From the NCBI RefSeq assembly GCF_014641945.1, contig NZ_BMIJ01000002.1, positions 464,091 to 528,090 of the forward strand: 64,000 nt of DNA, written 5' to 3'. Under the pieces are notes generated by a model, which made no database searches, was not told where the DNA came from, and saw nothing but the letters and a program-made list of their open reading frames with translations. Below, one piece after another: positions 19,413-30,441 of this stretch. Every line of letters starts with the position of its first letter. Position 1 is the stretch's first letter. This DNA is from Marinobacterium zhoushanense. Lineage in GTDB: Bacteria > Pseudomonadota > Gammaproteobacteria > Pseudomonadales > Balneatricaceae. The translations under genes were made by a program, and so were the position numbers.

Positions 19413-19441
19413 AAAAAACGCTGCAATATGCAGCGTTTTTT
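19413..19441. terminator. Bidirectional intrinsic terminator between yciK and rluB
   Basis: CGCTGCA at 19419-19425 pairs with TGCAGCG at 19429-19435. The stem is flanked by A6 at 19413-19418 and T6 at 19436-19441. It works on both strands and separates the convergent yciK and rluB genes. Confidence 0.9.
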
Positions 19442-19473
19442 AATCCTTTCGTCCCGGGAACGCAGCTCAACTA

Positions 19474-20382
19474 TCAACTGCGTCGTGTATTACGCCGCCC
19501 TACCGAGCGCCCCCTGGGTTTGGAGGCACGCTTTTCCGGTGCATTTCGCGCAGGCGTCTCTGCACTTTGGCGGGCACGCTGTCGACCGTAACGGCGCTTT
19601 TCATCGACAACCTCCTCCCTCGTCTTAGCCCTGGCTTTAACCCGCGGCAGCTCCAATTCATCACTGAGCACGTCGATCTCTTTGCTACCCAACTCACGCC
19701 AGGTGCCGACCTTGACGTCGCTCGGCAGAAAGACCGGTCCAAAGCGCACACGCTTGAGACGATTCACCTGAAGCCCCTGCGACTCCCAAAGGCGCCTTAC
19801 CTCACGGTTACGCCCCTCCATGACCACACAGTGATACCACTTGTTGGCACCTTCGCCATCGAAGTAACGCACATCGCTAAAATGCGCCATGCCATCCTCA
19901 AGCAGCACTCCCTGCTTAAGGCGCTCCAACATCTCGTCATCAACATTACCCAATACGCGCACCGCATATTCCCGGTCAATATTCGCCGACGGATGCATCA
20001 TACGGTTCGCCAACTCGCCATCGGTGGTAAACAGCAGCAAACCGGTCGTGTTTATATCCAGGCGCCCGATTACGATCCAGCGTCCCTGCTTCAGCGGCGG
20101 CAGATTATCAAATACCGTCGGCCGCCCCTCGGGATCATGCCGTGTACACACCTCACCAACCGGCTTATTGTATATAAGCACCCGCCTTGTACTCTCAGAC
20201 GAAAAAACCAGCTGAGCCGGACGCCCATCCAGCGAGACCTGGTCGCCCTCTTTTACCCGGTCACCCAACTTGGCCGGCTCGCCATTGAGGCTAACCCGAC
20301 CCTCTTCAATAAAACGCTCCATCTCACGACGTGAGCCAAAACCGGAGCGCGCCAATACTTTTTGCAGTTTTTCATCGTGCAT
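19474..20382 (-). CDS. rluB: 23S rRNA pseudouridine(2605) synthase RluB
   Basis: Begins with an S4 RNA-binding domain (KLQKVLARSGFGSRREMERFI, VSLNGEPAKLGDRV). The RsuA/RluB catalytic domain follows, with the active-site aspartate in VIGRLDINTTGLLLFTTDGELANRMMHPS, and MEGRNREVRRLWESQGLQVNRLKR follows in turn. A basic, arginine-rich tail of about 60 residues ends the protein, usual in RluB but absent in RsuA. I take the ATG at 20380-20382 (MHDEKLQ), with GAGG nine bases upstream, over a TTG eight codons earlier. The length of 302 residues fits. Confidence 0.95.
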   Translation of the reverse strand: MHDEKLQKVLARSGFGSRREMERFIEEGRVSLNGEPAKLGDRVKEGDQVSLDGRPAQLVFSSESTRRVLIYNKPVGEVCTRHDPEGRPTVFDNLPPLKQGRWIVIGRLDINTTGLLLFTTDGELANRMMHPSANIDREYAVRVLGNVDDEMLERLKQGVLLEDGMAHFSDVRYFDGEGANKWYHCVVMEGRNREVRRLWESQGLQVNRLKRVRFGPVFLPSDVKVGTWRELGSKEIDVLSDELELPRVKARAKTREEVVDEKRRYGRQRARQSAETPARNAPEKRASKPRGRSVGRRNTRRS

Positions 20383-20455
20383 TTGACGTCGCCTCAAACT
20401 ATTCAATTACGTCGACTGCTTCCCTGCTTCGACGGTTTTCCCAAAGCTAAAATAC

Positions 20456-20487
20456 AAAAAAGCTCTTCAGCAATAAAGCTGAAGAGC
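20456..20487 (-). terminator. Intrinsic terminator of the H-NS family gene
   Basis: GCTCTTCAGC at 20462-20471 pairs with GCTGAAGAGC at 20478-20487 around AATAAA. The A6 at 20456-20461 becomes a T-run on the minus strand. It lies 28 bases past the hns stop. Confidence 0.9.
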
Positions 20488-20515
20488 CTTATGTATACCA
20501 ACTCTACAGTCGATA

Positions 20516-20908
20516 TCAGCCAACCGTCGGAAGCTGGTCTTTGGTGAGACCCTTCTCTTCCATATACTGAGCAAATACGACCGGCGTACGACCACGACCG
20601 GACCAATGATGTTCTTCACCATCGACTTCAATTACGTACTTGGCTTTTACACTCTTACGCGGCGCGCTGTCCACCTGAGTTGCCAGCTCGTCAAGCGCGA
20701 TGCCTGCTTCCATCATCTGTTTGCGGATCGCTTCAATTGCTTCAACCTTGGCGGCTTCAGCCTGCGCTTTGGCAGCTTCTTCTTCCCGGCGCTCTTCGAG
20801 GATATCAGCCAGATCAGACATCACCTTTTCGATATCAGCAACACCCAGTTCCTGAGTCTGCTTGCGCAAGGAGTTTTTACGAGTGAGTGTTTTAATGAAA
20901 TCAGACAT
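20516..20908 (-). CDS. H-NS family nucleoid-associated protein
   Basis: The 130 residues comprise an N-terminal coiled-coil oligomerisation region (SDLADILEERREEEAAKAQAEA), a linker, and a C-terminal DNA-binding domain. The core HHWSGRGRTPVVFAQYM is the H-NS AT-hook-like WSGRGRTP motif. Such proteins silence AT-rich, often foreign, DNA. I place the start at ATG 20908 (MSDFIKTL), preceded by GAAGAG; an upstream codon would add 13 residues. It lies between rluB and yciO, has its own promoter and terminator, and its AT-rich flanks differ from the surrounding GC-rich genes. Confidence 0.92.
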   Translation of the reverse strand: MSDFIKTLTRKNSLRKQTQELGVADIEKVMSDLADILEERREEEAAKAQAEAAKVEAIEAIRKQMMEAGIALDELATQVDSAPRKSVKAKYVIEVDGEEHHWSGRGRTPVVFAQYMEEKGLTKDQLPTVG

Positions 20909-20946
20909 ATTATGCTCTTCGCCAATCAGGTTGTTTAATATCTGCA

Positions 20947-20974
20947 ATTATCGTTAATAAATTTCCGTTTGCAA
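20947..20974 (-). promoter_or_regulatory. Promoter for the H-NS family gene
   Basis: On the minus strand TTGCAA (20969-20974), a 16-base spacer and GATAAT (20947-20952) lie 39 bases upstream of the ATG, in an AT-rich stretch of about 100 bases. H-NS genes are often self-regulated through such curved AT-rich upstream DNA. Confidence 0.5.
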
Positions 20975-21018
20975 GTTCAAACACCAAACTCAGCGCAATA
21001 AAAGCCCATTATTATAAA

Positions 21019-21639
21019 TCACTCGAAACTCGAAACCTCACCTGCTCCCTTTCGCACCACTTCCGGCGCTTCATTTAACAGGCTGATAACGCTCGTTGCC
21101 TCCATTCCGCAATAACCGCCATCGATTACAAGGTCAACCTGATGCTGCAGCATATCTCTAATTTCGTAAGGGTCAGTCAACGGGATATCCTCGCCAGGCA
21201 AAATCAGCGAGGTACTCATAATTGGCTCACCCAAGGCTTCCGTCAGCGCCAGTGCGATCTGATTATCAGGAATACGTATCCCTATCGTACGCCTTTTGGC
21301 ATGCAGCAGCCGCCGGGGCACCTCGCTGGTTGCATTTAATATAAAGGTATAGGCTCCTGGGGTATGGGCCTTGATTGTACGGTAGGCCTGGTTATCAACC
21401 CTGGCATAAGTGGATATTTCCGCAAGATCACGACACACCAGAGTAAAATTGTGTTTATCATCCAGCTGACGTATCCGCTTTATCCGCTCCATCGCTTTTT
21501 TATCACCCAGGTGACAACCAAGCGCATAAGCGGAATCGGTTGGATACACAATCACCCCACCCTGGCGAATAATCTCTACAGCCTGCTGAATCAGCCTAAC
21601 CTGCGGGGTTTCCGGATGGATCTGAAAAAACTGACTCAC
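21019..21639 (-). CDS. yciO: YciO family protein (Sua5/YciO/YrdC, threonylcarbamoyl-AMP synthase-like)
   Basis: Contains the YrdC fold: GGVIVYPTDSAYALGC, KRIRQLDDKHNFTLVCRDL with the KRxx..K..L motif, and TPGAYTFILNATSEVPRR. It ends without the extra Sua5 domain. YciO proteins resemble TsaC, which makes threonylcarbamoyl-AMP for tRNA t6A, but their own role is less certain. The start is probably GTG at 21637-21639 (VSQFFQIHPETPQ), with GGAG six bases before it. This matches the known MSQFFxIHP beginning of YciO. An in-frame ATG at 21666 would add nine residues. Confidence 0.9.
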   Translation of the reverse strand: MSQFFQIHPETPQVRLIQQAVEIIRQGGVIVYPTDSAYALGCHLGDKKAMERIKRIRQLDDKHNFTLVCRDLAEISTYARVDNQAYRTIKAHTPGAYTFILNATSEVPRRLLHAKRRTIGIRIPDNQIALALTEALGEPIMSTSLILPGEDIPLTDPYEIRDMLQHQVDLVIDGGYCGMEATSVISLLNEAPEVVRKGAGEVSSFE

Positions 21640-21691
21640 CTGTGTCTCCTGATTAATTTCCGTCATTTATACCGCCCCAACTCCCAGACTA

Positions 21692-22576
21692 CTAAGCGAT
21701 GGCCACAGCGTCATACCACCACTGCTCGGCACAGTCCGGTAACAGAGGCCTTAACAGGTGTGTCGATGCATGAAAGGGCGGGAAACAACCCAGCGCGGTC
21801 CAACGCTGCTCGGGCGAATGGAAATCACTGCCGGCTGAAACCAACAGTGTCTTTCTTTGCGCCAACAGCAACAGGTCACGCAAATGGTTGGGCGTCACGC
21901 CGGGATAACTGACCTCTATCCCATCCCCGCCGGCAGCCAGCAGGTCGTCAACCAAAGCCCTTAAGCGCGTGAAGGTAAAATTGTACTTAGTGGGATGCGC
22001 AATTACCGCGTATCCTCCAGCCTGCTTGACCAGGCTCACAGCATCCTCAAGCGCCGGCCAACTCGCTCTCACATCGCCGATTTTGCCCTGACCAAGCCAG
22101 CTATCGAATGCCTGCTGAGCTGAAGCAACCAGTCTGCGCGCCACCATCGCCTGTGCGAAGTGAGGCCGCCCTATCTGCCCCTGCCCAGCAATCAATTGCG
22201 CATCCGCCAGCAGATCCGGGAAACCTTTCTTGACCAGCTTGCGGGCGATTGCCTCGGCGCGCTCACGGCGCAGCGAGTTGAGCTGTTCCATATATTCGCC
22301 GAACCCTGCGAAGTCGGGATCGATTCCCAAGCCGAGCAGGTGGATGACACGCCCCTCCCATAGACAGGTCAGTTCCACCCCGTCGACAAAGCGCATACCA
22401 TCCAGTTCGGACGCGGCCCTGCGGGCAGGCGACAAGCCCGCCAGCGTATCGTGATCGGTAAGCGCCAGACAGCGAACACCCGCAGCATAAGCCGCGCGCA
22501 CCAGCGCCTCGGGCTCAAGCGACCCGTCCGAAGCGTTACTGTGGGTGTGCAGATCGTAACCAGCCAACTGTTTCAC
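21692..22576 (-). CDS. PHP-domain phosphoesterase, RNase AM/TrpH type (YciV)
   Basis: About 294 residues. YDLHTHSNASDGSLEP and CLALTDHDTLAG are the first two metal-binding motifs of the PHP fold, FVDGVELTCLWEG the third, and SAGSDFHSPEQRW the last. The E. coli relative (TrpH/RnaM) trims 5' ends of rRNA and degrades short oligonucleotides with manganese. I choose GTG at 22574-22576 as start because the DLHTHS motif then lies close to the N-terminus, as in the family. The frame stays open a further 92 codons upstream but runs antisense to yciB. It is head-to-head with yciB, 52 bases apart. Confidence 0.9.
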   Translation of the reverse strand: MKQLAGYDLHTHSNASDGSLEPEALVRAAYAAGVRCLALTDHDTLAGLSPARRAASELDGMRFVDGVELTCLWEGRVIHLLGLGIDPDFAGFGEYMEQLNSLRRERAEAIARKLVKKGFPDLLADAQLIAGQGQIGRPHFAQAMVARRLVASAQQAFDSWLGQGKIGDVRASWPALEDAVSLVKQAGGYAVIAHPTKYNFTFTRLRALVDDLLAAGGDGIEVSYPGVTPNHLRDLLLLAQRKTLLVSAGSDFHSPEQRWTALGCFPPFHASTHLLRPLLPDCAEQWWYDAVAIA

Positions 22577-22628
22577 TCTATTCAGGGGACCTTTATACTG
22601 TGACCAAACTCGAATTGCTCTGGATGTT

Positions 22629-23174
22629 ATGAAAATCTTACTCGATTTCCTGCCTGTTATCGTCTTTTTTGTGGTGTACAAGATAACCGGCGACATCATA
22701 CTCGCGACCGGCATCTTGATTCCGGCTACGCTCGCGCAAATGGCATACACCTGGTTCAAAACGCACCGCATCGAAAAAATGCAGCTGGTAACGCTGGTCC
22801 TGGTGATACTGCTGGGCGGCGCCACCATACTGTTCAGAGACAAAACCTTCATTCAATGGAAACCCACAATTGTTAACTGGCTATTTGGCATCGCCTGCCT
22901 TGGCAGCCACTTTATTGGCGGCAAAACGTTGATCCAAAGGTTAATGGAGAGCAGTATCGAACTGGGTCAGGAAACCTGGCGCCGACTTAATATCGGCTGG
23001 ATACTGTTTTTTTCGCTAACCGGCATCGTTAACCTGCTGGTCGCCTACGGATTCAGCGAGGAGGTGTGGGTAAACTTCAAACTGTTCGGGATCCTTGGCA
23101 TGACGCTTATTTTTATCCTTGGACAGGGTATTTATATCTCGAGGCACCTCCCGCCGCAGAACAAACCCGAGTAA
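22629..23174 (+). CDS. yciB: Inner membrane-spanning protein YciB (septation protein A)
   Basis: The protein has 181 residues with five hydrophobic segments. LLDFLPVIVFFVVYKI at the start and WLFGIACLGSHFIGGKTLIQRLM in the middle are characteristic, as are WRRLNIGWILFFSLTGIVNLLVAY and VNFKLFGILGMTLIFILGQGIYI. In E. coli YciB takes part in envelope maintenance and division with YciC-like partners; loss in Shigella impairs septation. Followed 18 bases later by yciI, the conserved order. Confidence 0.95.
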   Translation: MKILLDFLPVIVFFVVYKITGDIILATGILIPATLAQMAYTWFKTHRIEKMQLVTLVLVILLGGATILFRDKTFIQWKPTIVNWLFGIACLGSHFIGGKTLIQRLMESSIELGQETWRRLNIGWILFFSLTGIVNLLVAYGFSEEVWVNFKLFGILGMTLIFILGQGIYISRHLPPQNKPE

Positions 23175-23192
23175 AATTGACGGAACGGACAG

Positions 23193-23492
23193 ATGTATTA
23201 CGCTATTATTGCTGAAGATGTAGAGAATTCGCTTGCGAAGAGGCTCGCGGCACGACCCGATCACCTGGCCAGACTGGAGTCGTTGAAACAACAGGGGCGC
23301 CTCTTCGCCGCAGGACCTTTACCGGCGATCGATAGTGAAGACCCGGGACCCGCTGGCTTTACCGGCAGTCTGGTAATTGCAGAGTTTGATTCGCTGGAGG
23401 ATGCAACGCGCTGGGCAGAAGCCGACCCTTATGTACAAGCTGGCGTGTACAAGGGCGTGACTGTGAAGCCCTACAAGAAAGTACTGCCTTAA
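23193..23492 (+). CDS. yciI: YciI family protein
   Basis: The 99 residues form a ferredoxin-like alpha/beta fold. [12 protein letters not shown] starts it, [24 protein letters not shown] carries the conserved R-x-x-H-L and G-x-L-x-x-A-G-P stretch, and [26 protein letters not shown] ends it. The conserved His/Asp pair suggests enzymatic activity, but none is assigned to YciI itself. It is probably co-transcribed with yciB. Confidence 0.93.
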   Translation: MYYAIIAEDVENSLAKRLAARPDHLARLESLKQQGRLFAAGPLPAIDSEDPGPAGFTGSLVIAEFDSLEDATRWAEADPYVQAGVYKGVTVKPYKKVLP

Positions 23493-23618
23493 CGGATATT
23501 TTTTGGCATCCTGACATCTATAGATAATCCTTAAGATTAATCGGATGTTAAGGAAAAATTAGCTTTAATGGTCTATATGTAGTAGACAAATTCTCACTAC
23601 GGTCACAAGGATATGATG

Positions 23619-24227
23619 ATGAAGAAGATCGCGATTGCAGCAGGACTCGCTCTGGCCATGGGCGCCTCCCTGGCTCAGGCTCATGATGAAAACAAGGGTT
23701 ACGTCGGCAACAGCTCCGGCGTTATCTGGCGCACCAGCACTGGTGATTGCTGGCACAATAGCCTGTGGACAAAAGATATGGCCGTTGTTGGCTGTGACGG
23801 CATGATGGCCGCCGCCGAAGAGCCGATGATGGAAGAGAAGCCGGCCGAGCCGATGTACACCATGATGGCTGACACCAAGAAGTTCGCGCTTTACTTTGAC
23901 TTCGACAGCACCGCGGTAGGCGATACCTCCAACATCGTTAACTATATCGGCACCCTGTCCAGCCTGAAGGCGGTCAAACTGGTTGGCCACGCCGACCCGA
24001 TCGGTAGCGAAGCATACAACGAACAGCTATCCAAGCGTCGCGCGGAAGCGGTTGCCGCCAAGCTGGCCGATGCCGGAGTCGACTCCAGCAAGATGGAAAT
24101 TGGCTACCTGGGTGAATCTTCACCGATCGCCAACTGCAGCGGCCGTGGCGCCGAGCTGATCGCTTGCCTGCGTCCGGACCGTCGCGTAGACGTCGAAATC
24201 AGCGGCGAGAAACGCGTAGCTAAGTAA
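23619..24227 (+). CDS. OmpA-family outer membrane/periplasmic protein with short N-terminal domain
   Basis: About 202 residues. A signal peptide (MKKIAIAAGLALAMGASLAQA) leads to a 40-residue segment with two cysteines (GDCWHNSLWT and AVVGCDG). A linker rich in Met, Glu and Pro follows, then an OmpA C-terminal peptidoglycan-binding domain: FALYFDFDSTAVGD, LVGHADPIGSEAYNEQLSKRRAEAV, and PDRRVDVEISG. There is no beta-barrel, so it is a soluble or loosely attached wall-binding protein. Three ATGs run in a row from 23613; the third, at 23619, has AAGGA at the best distance. Two adjacent stops (TAA TAG) end it. A terminator follows. Confidence 0.88.
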   Translation: MKKIAIAAGLALAMGASLAQAHDENKGYVGNSSGVIWRTSTGDCWHNSLWTKDMAVVGCDGMMAAAEEPMMEEKPAEPMYTMMADTKKFALYFDFDSTAVGDTSNIVNYIGTLSSLKAVKLVGHADPIGSEAYNEQLSKRRAEAVAAKLADAGVDSSKMEIGYLGESSPIANCSGRGAELIACLRPDRRVDVEISGEKRVAK

Positions 24228-24250
24228 TAGCCTCAGCCATCGCGTTCTGA

Positions 24251-24280
24251 AATAAAGCCGGCATTGCCGGCTTTATTTTT
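24251..24280 (+). terminator. Intrinsic terminator of the OmpA-like gene
   Basis: AATAAAGCCGGC at 24251-24262 pairs with GCCGGCTTTATT at 24266-24277, followed by further T's. It lies 24 bases past the stop. Confidence 0.9.
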
Positions 24281-24284
24281 GCCC

Positions 24285-24318
24285 AAAAAAACAGGCGCCC
24301 GACGGCGCCTGTTTTTTT
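24285..24318. terminator. Bidirectional terminator between the OmpA-like gene and purL
   Basis: CAGGCGCC at 24292-24299 pairs with GGCGCCTG at 24304-24311, with A7 before (24285-24291) and T7 after (24312-24318). It ends minus-strand purL transcripts and backs up the preceding hairpin on the plus strand. Confidence 0.9.
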
Positions 24319-24328
24319 CTCTTCTATT

Positions 24329-27300
24329 CTAGCCGATACGCACTCGCGCGTTGCGGAACATCCGCATCCAGGCACCATCCTCCTGCCACTCATCCGGAGC
24401 CCAGGAGTTCTGAATGGTGCGGAATACACGCTCAGGGTGCGGCATCATGATCGTTACCCGACCATCAGGTGTGGTGATACCGGTAATACCGTTGGGCGTA
24501 CCGTTCGGGTTGGCCGGGTAAAGCGCGGCACGCTGACCACGGTTATCCACAAAGCGCAGGGCGATGGTCCCTGCACTCTCCAACTGTGCAAGATGCCCGG
24601 CATCCCGGAACTCAGCCCGCCCCTCACCGTGCGCCACTGCGATCGGCATCCGAGATCCAGCCATACCCTCCAGGAAGATCGACGGTGACGACTGCACTTC
24701 GACCATCGCCACTCGCGCTTCGAACTGTTCCGACTGGTTACGCACGAAGTGTGGCCAAAGCTCAGCACCCGGAATCAACTCATGCAGGTTGGACAGCATC
24801 TGACAGCCGTTACAGACCCCCAATGCAATGCTATCGGCGCGCTCGAAGAACTGGGCAAACTGATCACGGGCACGGGCATTGAACAGGATCGACTTGGCCC
24901 AGCCTTCACCCGCTCCCAGCACGTCACCGTAGGAGAAACCGCCACAGGCAACCAAGCCCTTAAACTGGTCCAATGTCACCCGGCCACTGAGGATATCACT
25001 CATGTGTACGTCGACCGATGCAAAACCCGCCCGGTCAAAGGCTGCCGCCATTTCGATCTGGCCGTTTACGCCCTGCTCGCGCAGCACCGCAATGCGCGGG
25101 CGCTCGCCCTTGGCGATATAAGGGGCAGCCACATCGTCATTGATGTCGAAACGCAGTTCAGCATGCAGGCCGGGATCTTCCTTATCCAGCAGCGCGTCGA
25201 ACTCCTGCTGCGCGCACTCGGAGTTATCGCGCAGCGACTGAATCCGGTATGAGGTTTCCGCCCACCAGCGCTGCAACTGTACGCGACTGTTGGAGTACAC
25301 CTCCTCCTCATCAAAGAAGATATTGAACTGGCCGTCCGGGTTCAGCGTGCCGATCACTTTGGCGATCTCGCCGATGCCGGCCGCGTTCAACTCGGTCAGC
25401 ACCTGTTCGGTATCCTCACGACGCACCTGGACAACAGCGCCCAGCTCTTCGGCAAACAGTGCGGCGACCAGCTCACTGCTATCCGCCGCTAGCAGATCCA
25501 GACTCAGATCCACCCCGGTACGGCCGGCGAATGCCATCTCCGCCACGGTCGCCAGCAGACCACCATCGGCGCGGTCATGGTACGCCAGCAGCAGACCCTG
25601 GCTGTTCAGCTCCTGCACCGCGGCAAAGAAGGTCGCCAGCAGCTCAGCATCATCCACATCCGGGACCTGACGACCGACCTGGTTGTACACCTGCGCCAGA
25701 GCCGACAGACCCAAGCGGTTCTGGCCGCTGCCCAGATCCAACAGAATCAGATCGGTTTCACCCTTGTCGGTGCGCAGCTCAGGGGTCAGCACCTTACGTG
25801 CATCGGTGACCGGCGCAAAACCGGAAATGATCAGCGACAGTGGCGCGGTGACGCTCTTCTGCTCGTCACCATCCTGCCATACCGTACGCATGGACATGGA
25901 ATCCTTACCCACCGGGATGGTGATGCCCAACTGCGGACAGAGCTCCATACCCACCGCCTTGACGGTGTCGTACAATTTCTCGTCTTCACCCGGATGACCG
26001 GCAGCACACATCCAGTTGGCCGACAGTTTGATATCGGCGATATCGGCGATCGGCGCCCCGGCCAGGTTGGTCAAGGTCTCGCCAATCGCCATACGTCCGG
26101 ACGCCGGGGCGTCGACCAGTGCCAACGGAGTACGCTCGCCCATCGCCATCGCCTCACCGGCGTAGCTGTCATAGCCGATGGTGGTTACGGCACAGTCGGC
26201 AACCGGCACCTGCCAGGGCCCGACCATCTGGTCACGCGCCACCTGACCGGTGATCGTACGGTCACCGATGGTAATCAGGAAGCTCTTCGAAGCAACCGCC
26301 GGCAGCTTGAGCACACGCTCGATCGCCTCATCCATCTCGATGCCGCTGGCGTCGAAATCGGCCACTTCATAGCTGGAACGGTTTACCGAGCGATGCATCT
26401 TCGGCGGCTTGCCGAACAGCACACTCATCGGCAGGTCCACCGGTTTGTTGTCGAAATGGGTATCACCCAGGGTCAGGTGGTGATCTTCGGTCGCCTCACC
26501 GACCACCGCGTACGGGCAGCGCTCACGCTCGCAGATCGCTTCGAAGCGCGCCAGATCCTCCGGTTTCACCGCGAGTACGTAACGCTCCTGGGCTTCGTTG
26601 CACCAGATCTCCAGCGGCGACATACCGGGCTCATCGTTGTTGACGTTGCGCAACGCGAAATCACCGCCACGACCACCATCCTTGACCAGTTCCGGGAAAG
26701 CGTTGGACAGACCGCCGGCACCCACATCATGGATAAACGCGATCGGGTTGATATCGCCCAGCTGCCAGCACTGGTCGATCACTTCCTGGCAGCGACGCTC
26801 CAGTTCAGGGTTACCACGCTGCACGGAGGCAAAATCCAGGTCGGCGGAGGAGCTGCCGGAGGACATGGAGGACGCCGCACCGCCACCGAGGCCGATCAGC
26901 ATCGCCGGTCCACCCAAGCAGATCAACTTGGCACCAACGGTGATCTCGCCCTTCTCGACATGGTCGGCGCGGATATTGCCCATGCCGCCGGCGATCATGA
27001 TCGGCTTGTGGTAACCGCGCACCTCCTCACCAGCGGCGCCATTGACTCGCTGCTCGAAGGTCCGGAAATAGCCGGTCAGATTGGGCCGGCCGAACTCGTT
27101 GTTAAATGCCGCACCGCCGATCGGCCCCTCGATCATGATGTTCAGCGGTGACACGATGCGCTCCGGTTTGCCGTAGCCGGACTCCCAGGGCTGTTCGAAA
27201 CCGGGGATCTTCAGATCGGACACGGTGAAGCCGGTAAGACCCGCCTTCGGCTTGGCACCGCGACCGGTGGCACCCTCGTCGCGAATCTCACCGCCGGAGC

Positions 27301-28231
27301 CTGTGGCCGCACCGGAGAAGGGTGCGATGGCGGTCGGATGGTTATGGGTCTCCACCTTCATCAGTATGTGGATATCCTCATTGGAGTAACCATACTCGTG
27401 GGTCTGCGGATCGGGGTAGAAACGTCCCGCACGGTGGCCGACCATGACCGCCGCGTTATCCTTGTAGGCGGACAGTACGTTCTCGCCGCCCTGCTGATAG
27501 GTGTTACGGATCATCCCGAACAGGGATTTTTCCTGCGCCTCGCCGTCGATATCCCAAGACGCATTGAAGATCTTGTGGCGACAATGCTCGGAGTTGGCCT
27601 GGGCGAACATCATCAGCTCGACATCGTTCGGGTTGCGACCCAGCTCGGTAAAGCTCTGCACCAGGTAATCGATCTCATCCTCCGCCAGCGCCAGACCCAG
27701 CTCGGTATTGGCACGGACCAGTGCCTCACGACCGCCGCCGAGGATATCAACGCTGGACAGCGGTTTCGGCTGCTCATGACGGAACAGCGCCGCCGCTTCA
27801 TCGATGTCGCCCAGCACCGCTTCGACCATACGATCATGCAGCAACGCACACACCGCTGCCCGCTGCTCTGCGTTTAATGCGACCCCAGTCTGCAGGTAGT
27901 ATGCGACCCCGCGCTCAAGGCGGAGAACCTTCTGCAAGCCGCAGTTGTGGGCGATATCGGTGGCCTTGCTCGACCAGGGTGAGATGGTGCCAGGACGTGG
28001 CACGACCAGGTAGAGTTCACCTTTTGGCTCCTCGGTACTGGCATTGGGACCATATCGCAGGATACGATCAAGCACCTGCTGCTCCTGCTCGTCCAGATCT
28101 GCTGACAGGTCGGCAAAGTGAACGTATTCAGCGTACACACCGGTGACACCGCTCAGGCTGCAGCCCAGCGAAGAGAGAAGTTTGTCATGGCGGAAAGCTG
28201 AGAGAGCGGGTGCTCCACGCAGTACGAGCAT
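24329..28231 (-). CDS. purL: Phosphoribosylformylglycinamidine synthase
   Basis: Fourth step of purine synthesis: ATP- and glutamine-dependent conversion of FGAR to FGAM. This is the large single-chain form of 1300 residues. It has an N-terminal PurS-like domain, two ATP-grasp-like synthetase halves ([60 protein letters not shown]) and a C-terminal class I glutaminase with GVCNGCQML and the late HGEGRAEF. I place the start at ATG 28229-28231 ([13 protein letters not shown]), the family's usual beginning. The frame stays open 48 codons further but into the region shared with mltF. Confidence 0.98.
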   Translation of the reverse strand: MLVLRGAPALSAFRHDKLLSSLGCSLSGVTGVYAEYVHFADLSADLDEQEQQVLDRILRYGPNASTEEPKGELYLVVPRPGTISPWSSKATDIAHNCGLQKVLRLERGVAYYLQTGVALNAEQRAAVCALLHDRMVEAVLGDIDEAAALFRHEQPKPLSSVDILGGGREALVRANTELGLALAEDEIDYLVQSFTELGRNPNDVELMMFAQANSEHCRHKIFNASWDIDGEAQEKSLFGMIRNTYQQGGENVLSAYKDNAAVMVGHRAGRFYPDPQTHEYGYSNEDIHILMKVETHNHPTAIAPFSGAATGSGGEIRDEGATGRGAKPKAGLTGFTVSDLKIPGFEQPWESGYGKPERIVSPLNIMIEGPIGGAAFNNEFGRPNLTGYFRTFEQRVNGAAGEEVRGYHKPIMIAGGMGNIRADHVEKGEITVGAKLICLGGPAMLIGLGGGAASSMSSGSSSADLDFASVQRGNPELERRCQEVIDQCWQLGDINPIAFIHDVGAGGLSNAFPELVKDGGRGGDFALRNVNNDEPGMSPLEIWCNEAQERYVLAVKPEDLARFEAICERERCPYAVVGEATEDHHLTLGDTHFDNKPVDLPMSVLFGKPPKMHRSVNRSSYEVADFDASGIEMDEAIERVLKLPAVASKSFLITIGDRTITGQVARDQMVGPWQVPVADCAVTTIGYDSYAGEAMAMGERTPLALVDAPASGRMAIGETLTNLAGAPIADIADIKLSANWMCAAGHPGEDEKLYDTVKAVGMELCPQLGITIPVGKDSMSMRTVWQDGDEQKSVTAPLSLIISGFAPVTDARKVLTPELRTDKGETDLILLDLGSGQNRLGLSALAQVYNQVGRQVPDVDDAELLATFFAAVQELNSQGLLLAYHDRADGGLLATVAEMAFAGRTGVDLSLDLLAADSSELVAALFAEELGAVVQVRREDTEQVLTELNAAGIGEIAKVIGTLNPDGQFNIFFDEEEVYSNSRVQLQRWWAETSYRIQSLRDNSECAQQEFDALLDKEDPGLHAELRFDINDDVAAPYIAKGERPRIAVLREQGVNGQIEMAAAFDRAGFASVDVHMSDILSGRVTLDQFKGLVACGGFSYGDVLGAGEGWAKSILFNARARDQFAQFFERADSIALGVCNGCQMLSNLHELIPGAELWPHFVRNQSEQFEARVAMVEVQSSPSIFLEGMAGSRMPIAVAHGEGRAEFRDAGHLAQLESAGTIALRFVDNRGQRAALYPANPNGTPNGITGITTPDGRVTIMMPHPERVFRTIQNSWAPDEWQEDGAWMRMFRNARVRIG

Positions 28232-28350
28232 GTTAGTTTCGAGCCTCTTGATATACCTGACTCTCGATTTGAAGAGCCGGGCGTTGACAGCGGGAAAGTT
28301 GAGGCGGAATTTTACCCGATCAGGGACAAGGGAACCAGAAAAGCAGAACG

Positions 28351-30422
<2,072 letters not shown>

Positions 30423-30441
30423 AACTATAACCGAAAAGCGC

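Noticed and set aside
22577..22852. N-terminal extension of the PHP-domain protein
   Set aside because: The extra 92 codons are antisense to yciB and push the DLHTHS motif far from the N-terminus, unlike the family.
25577..27151. 524-codon plus-strand frame opposite purL
   Set aside because: Antisense shadow within a complete PurL; no motif.
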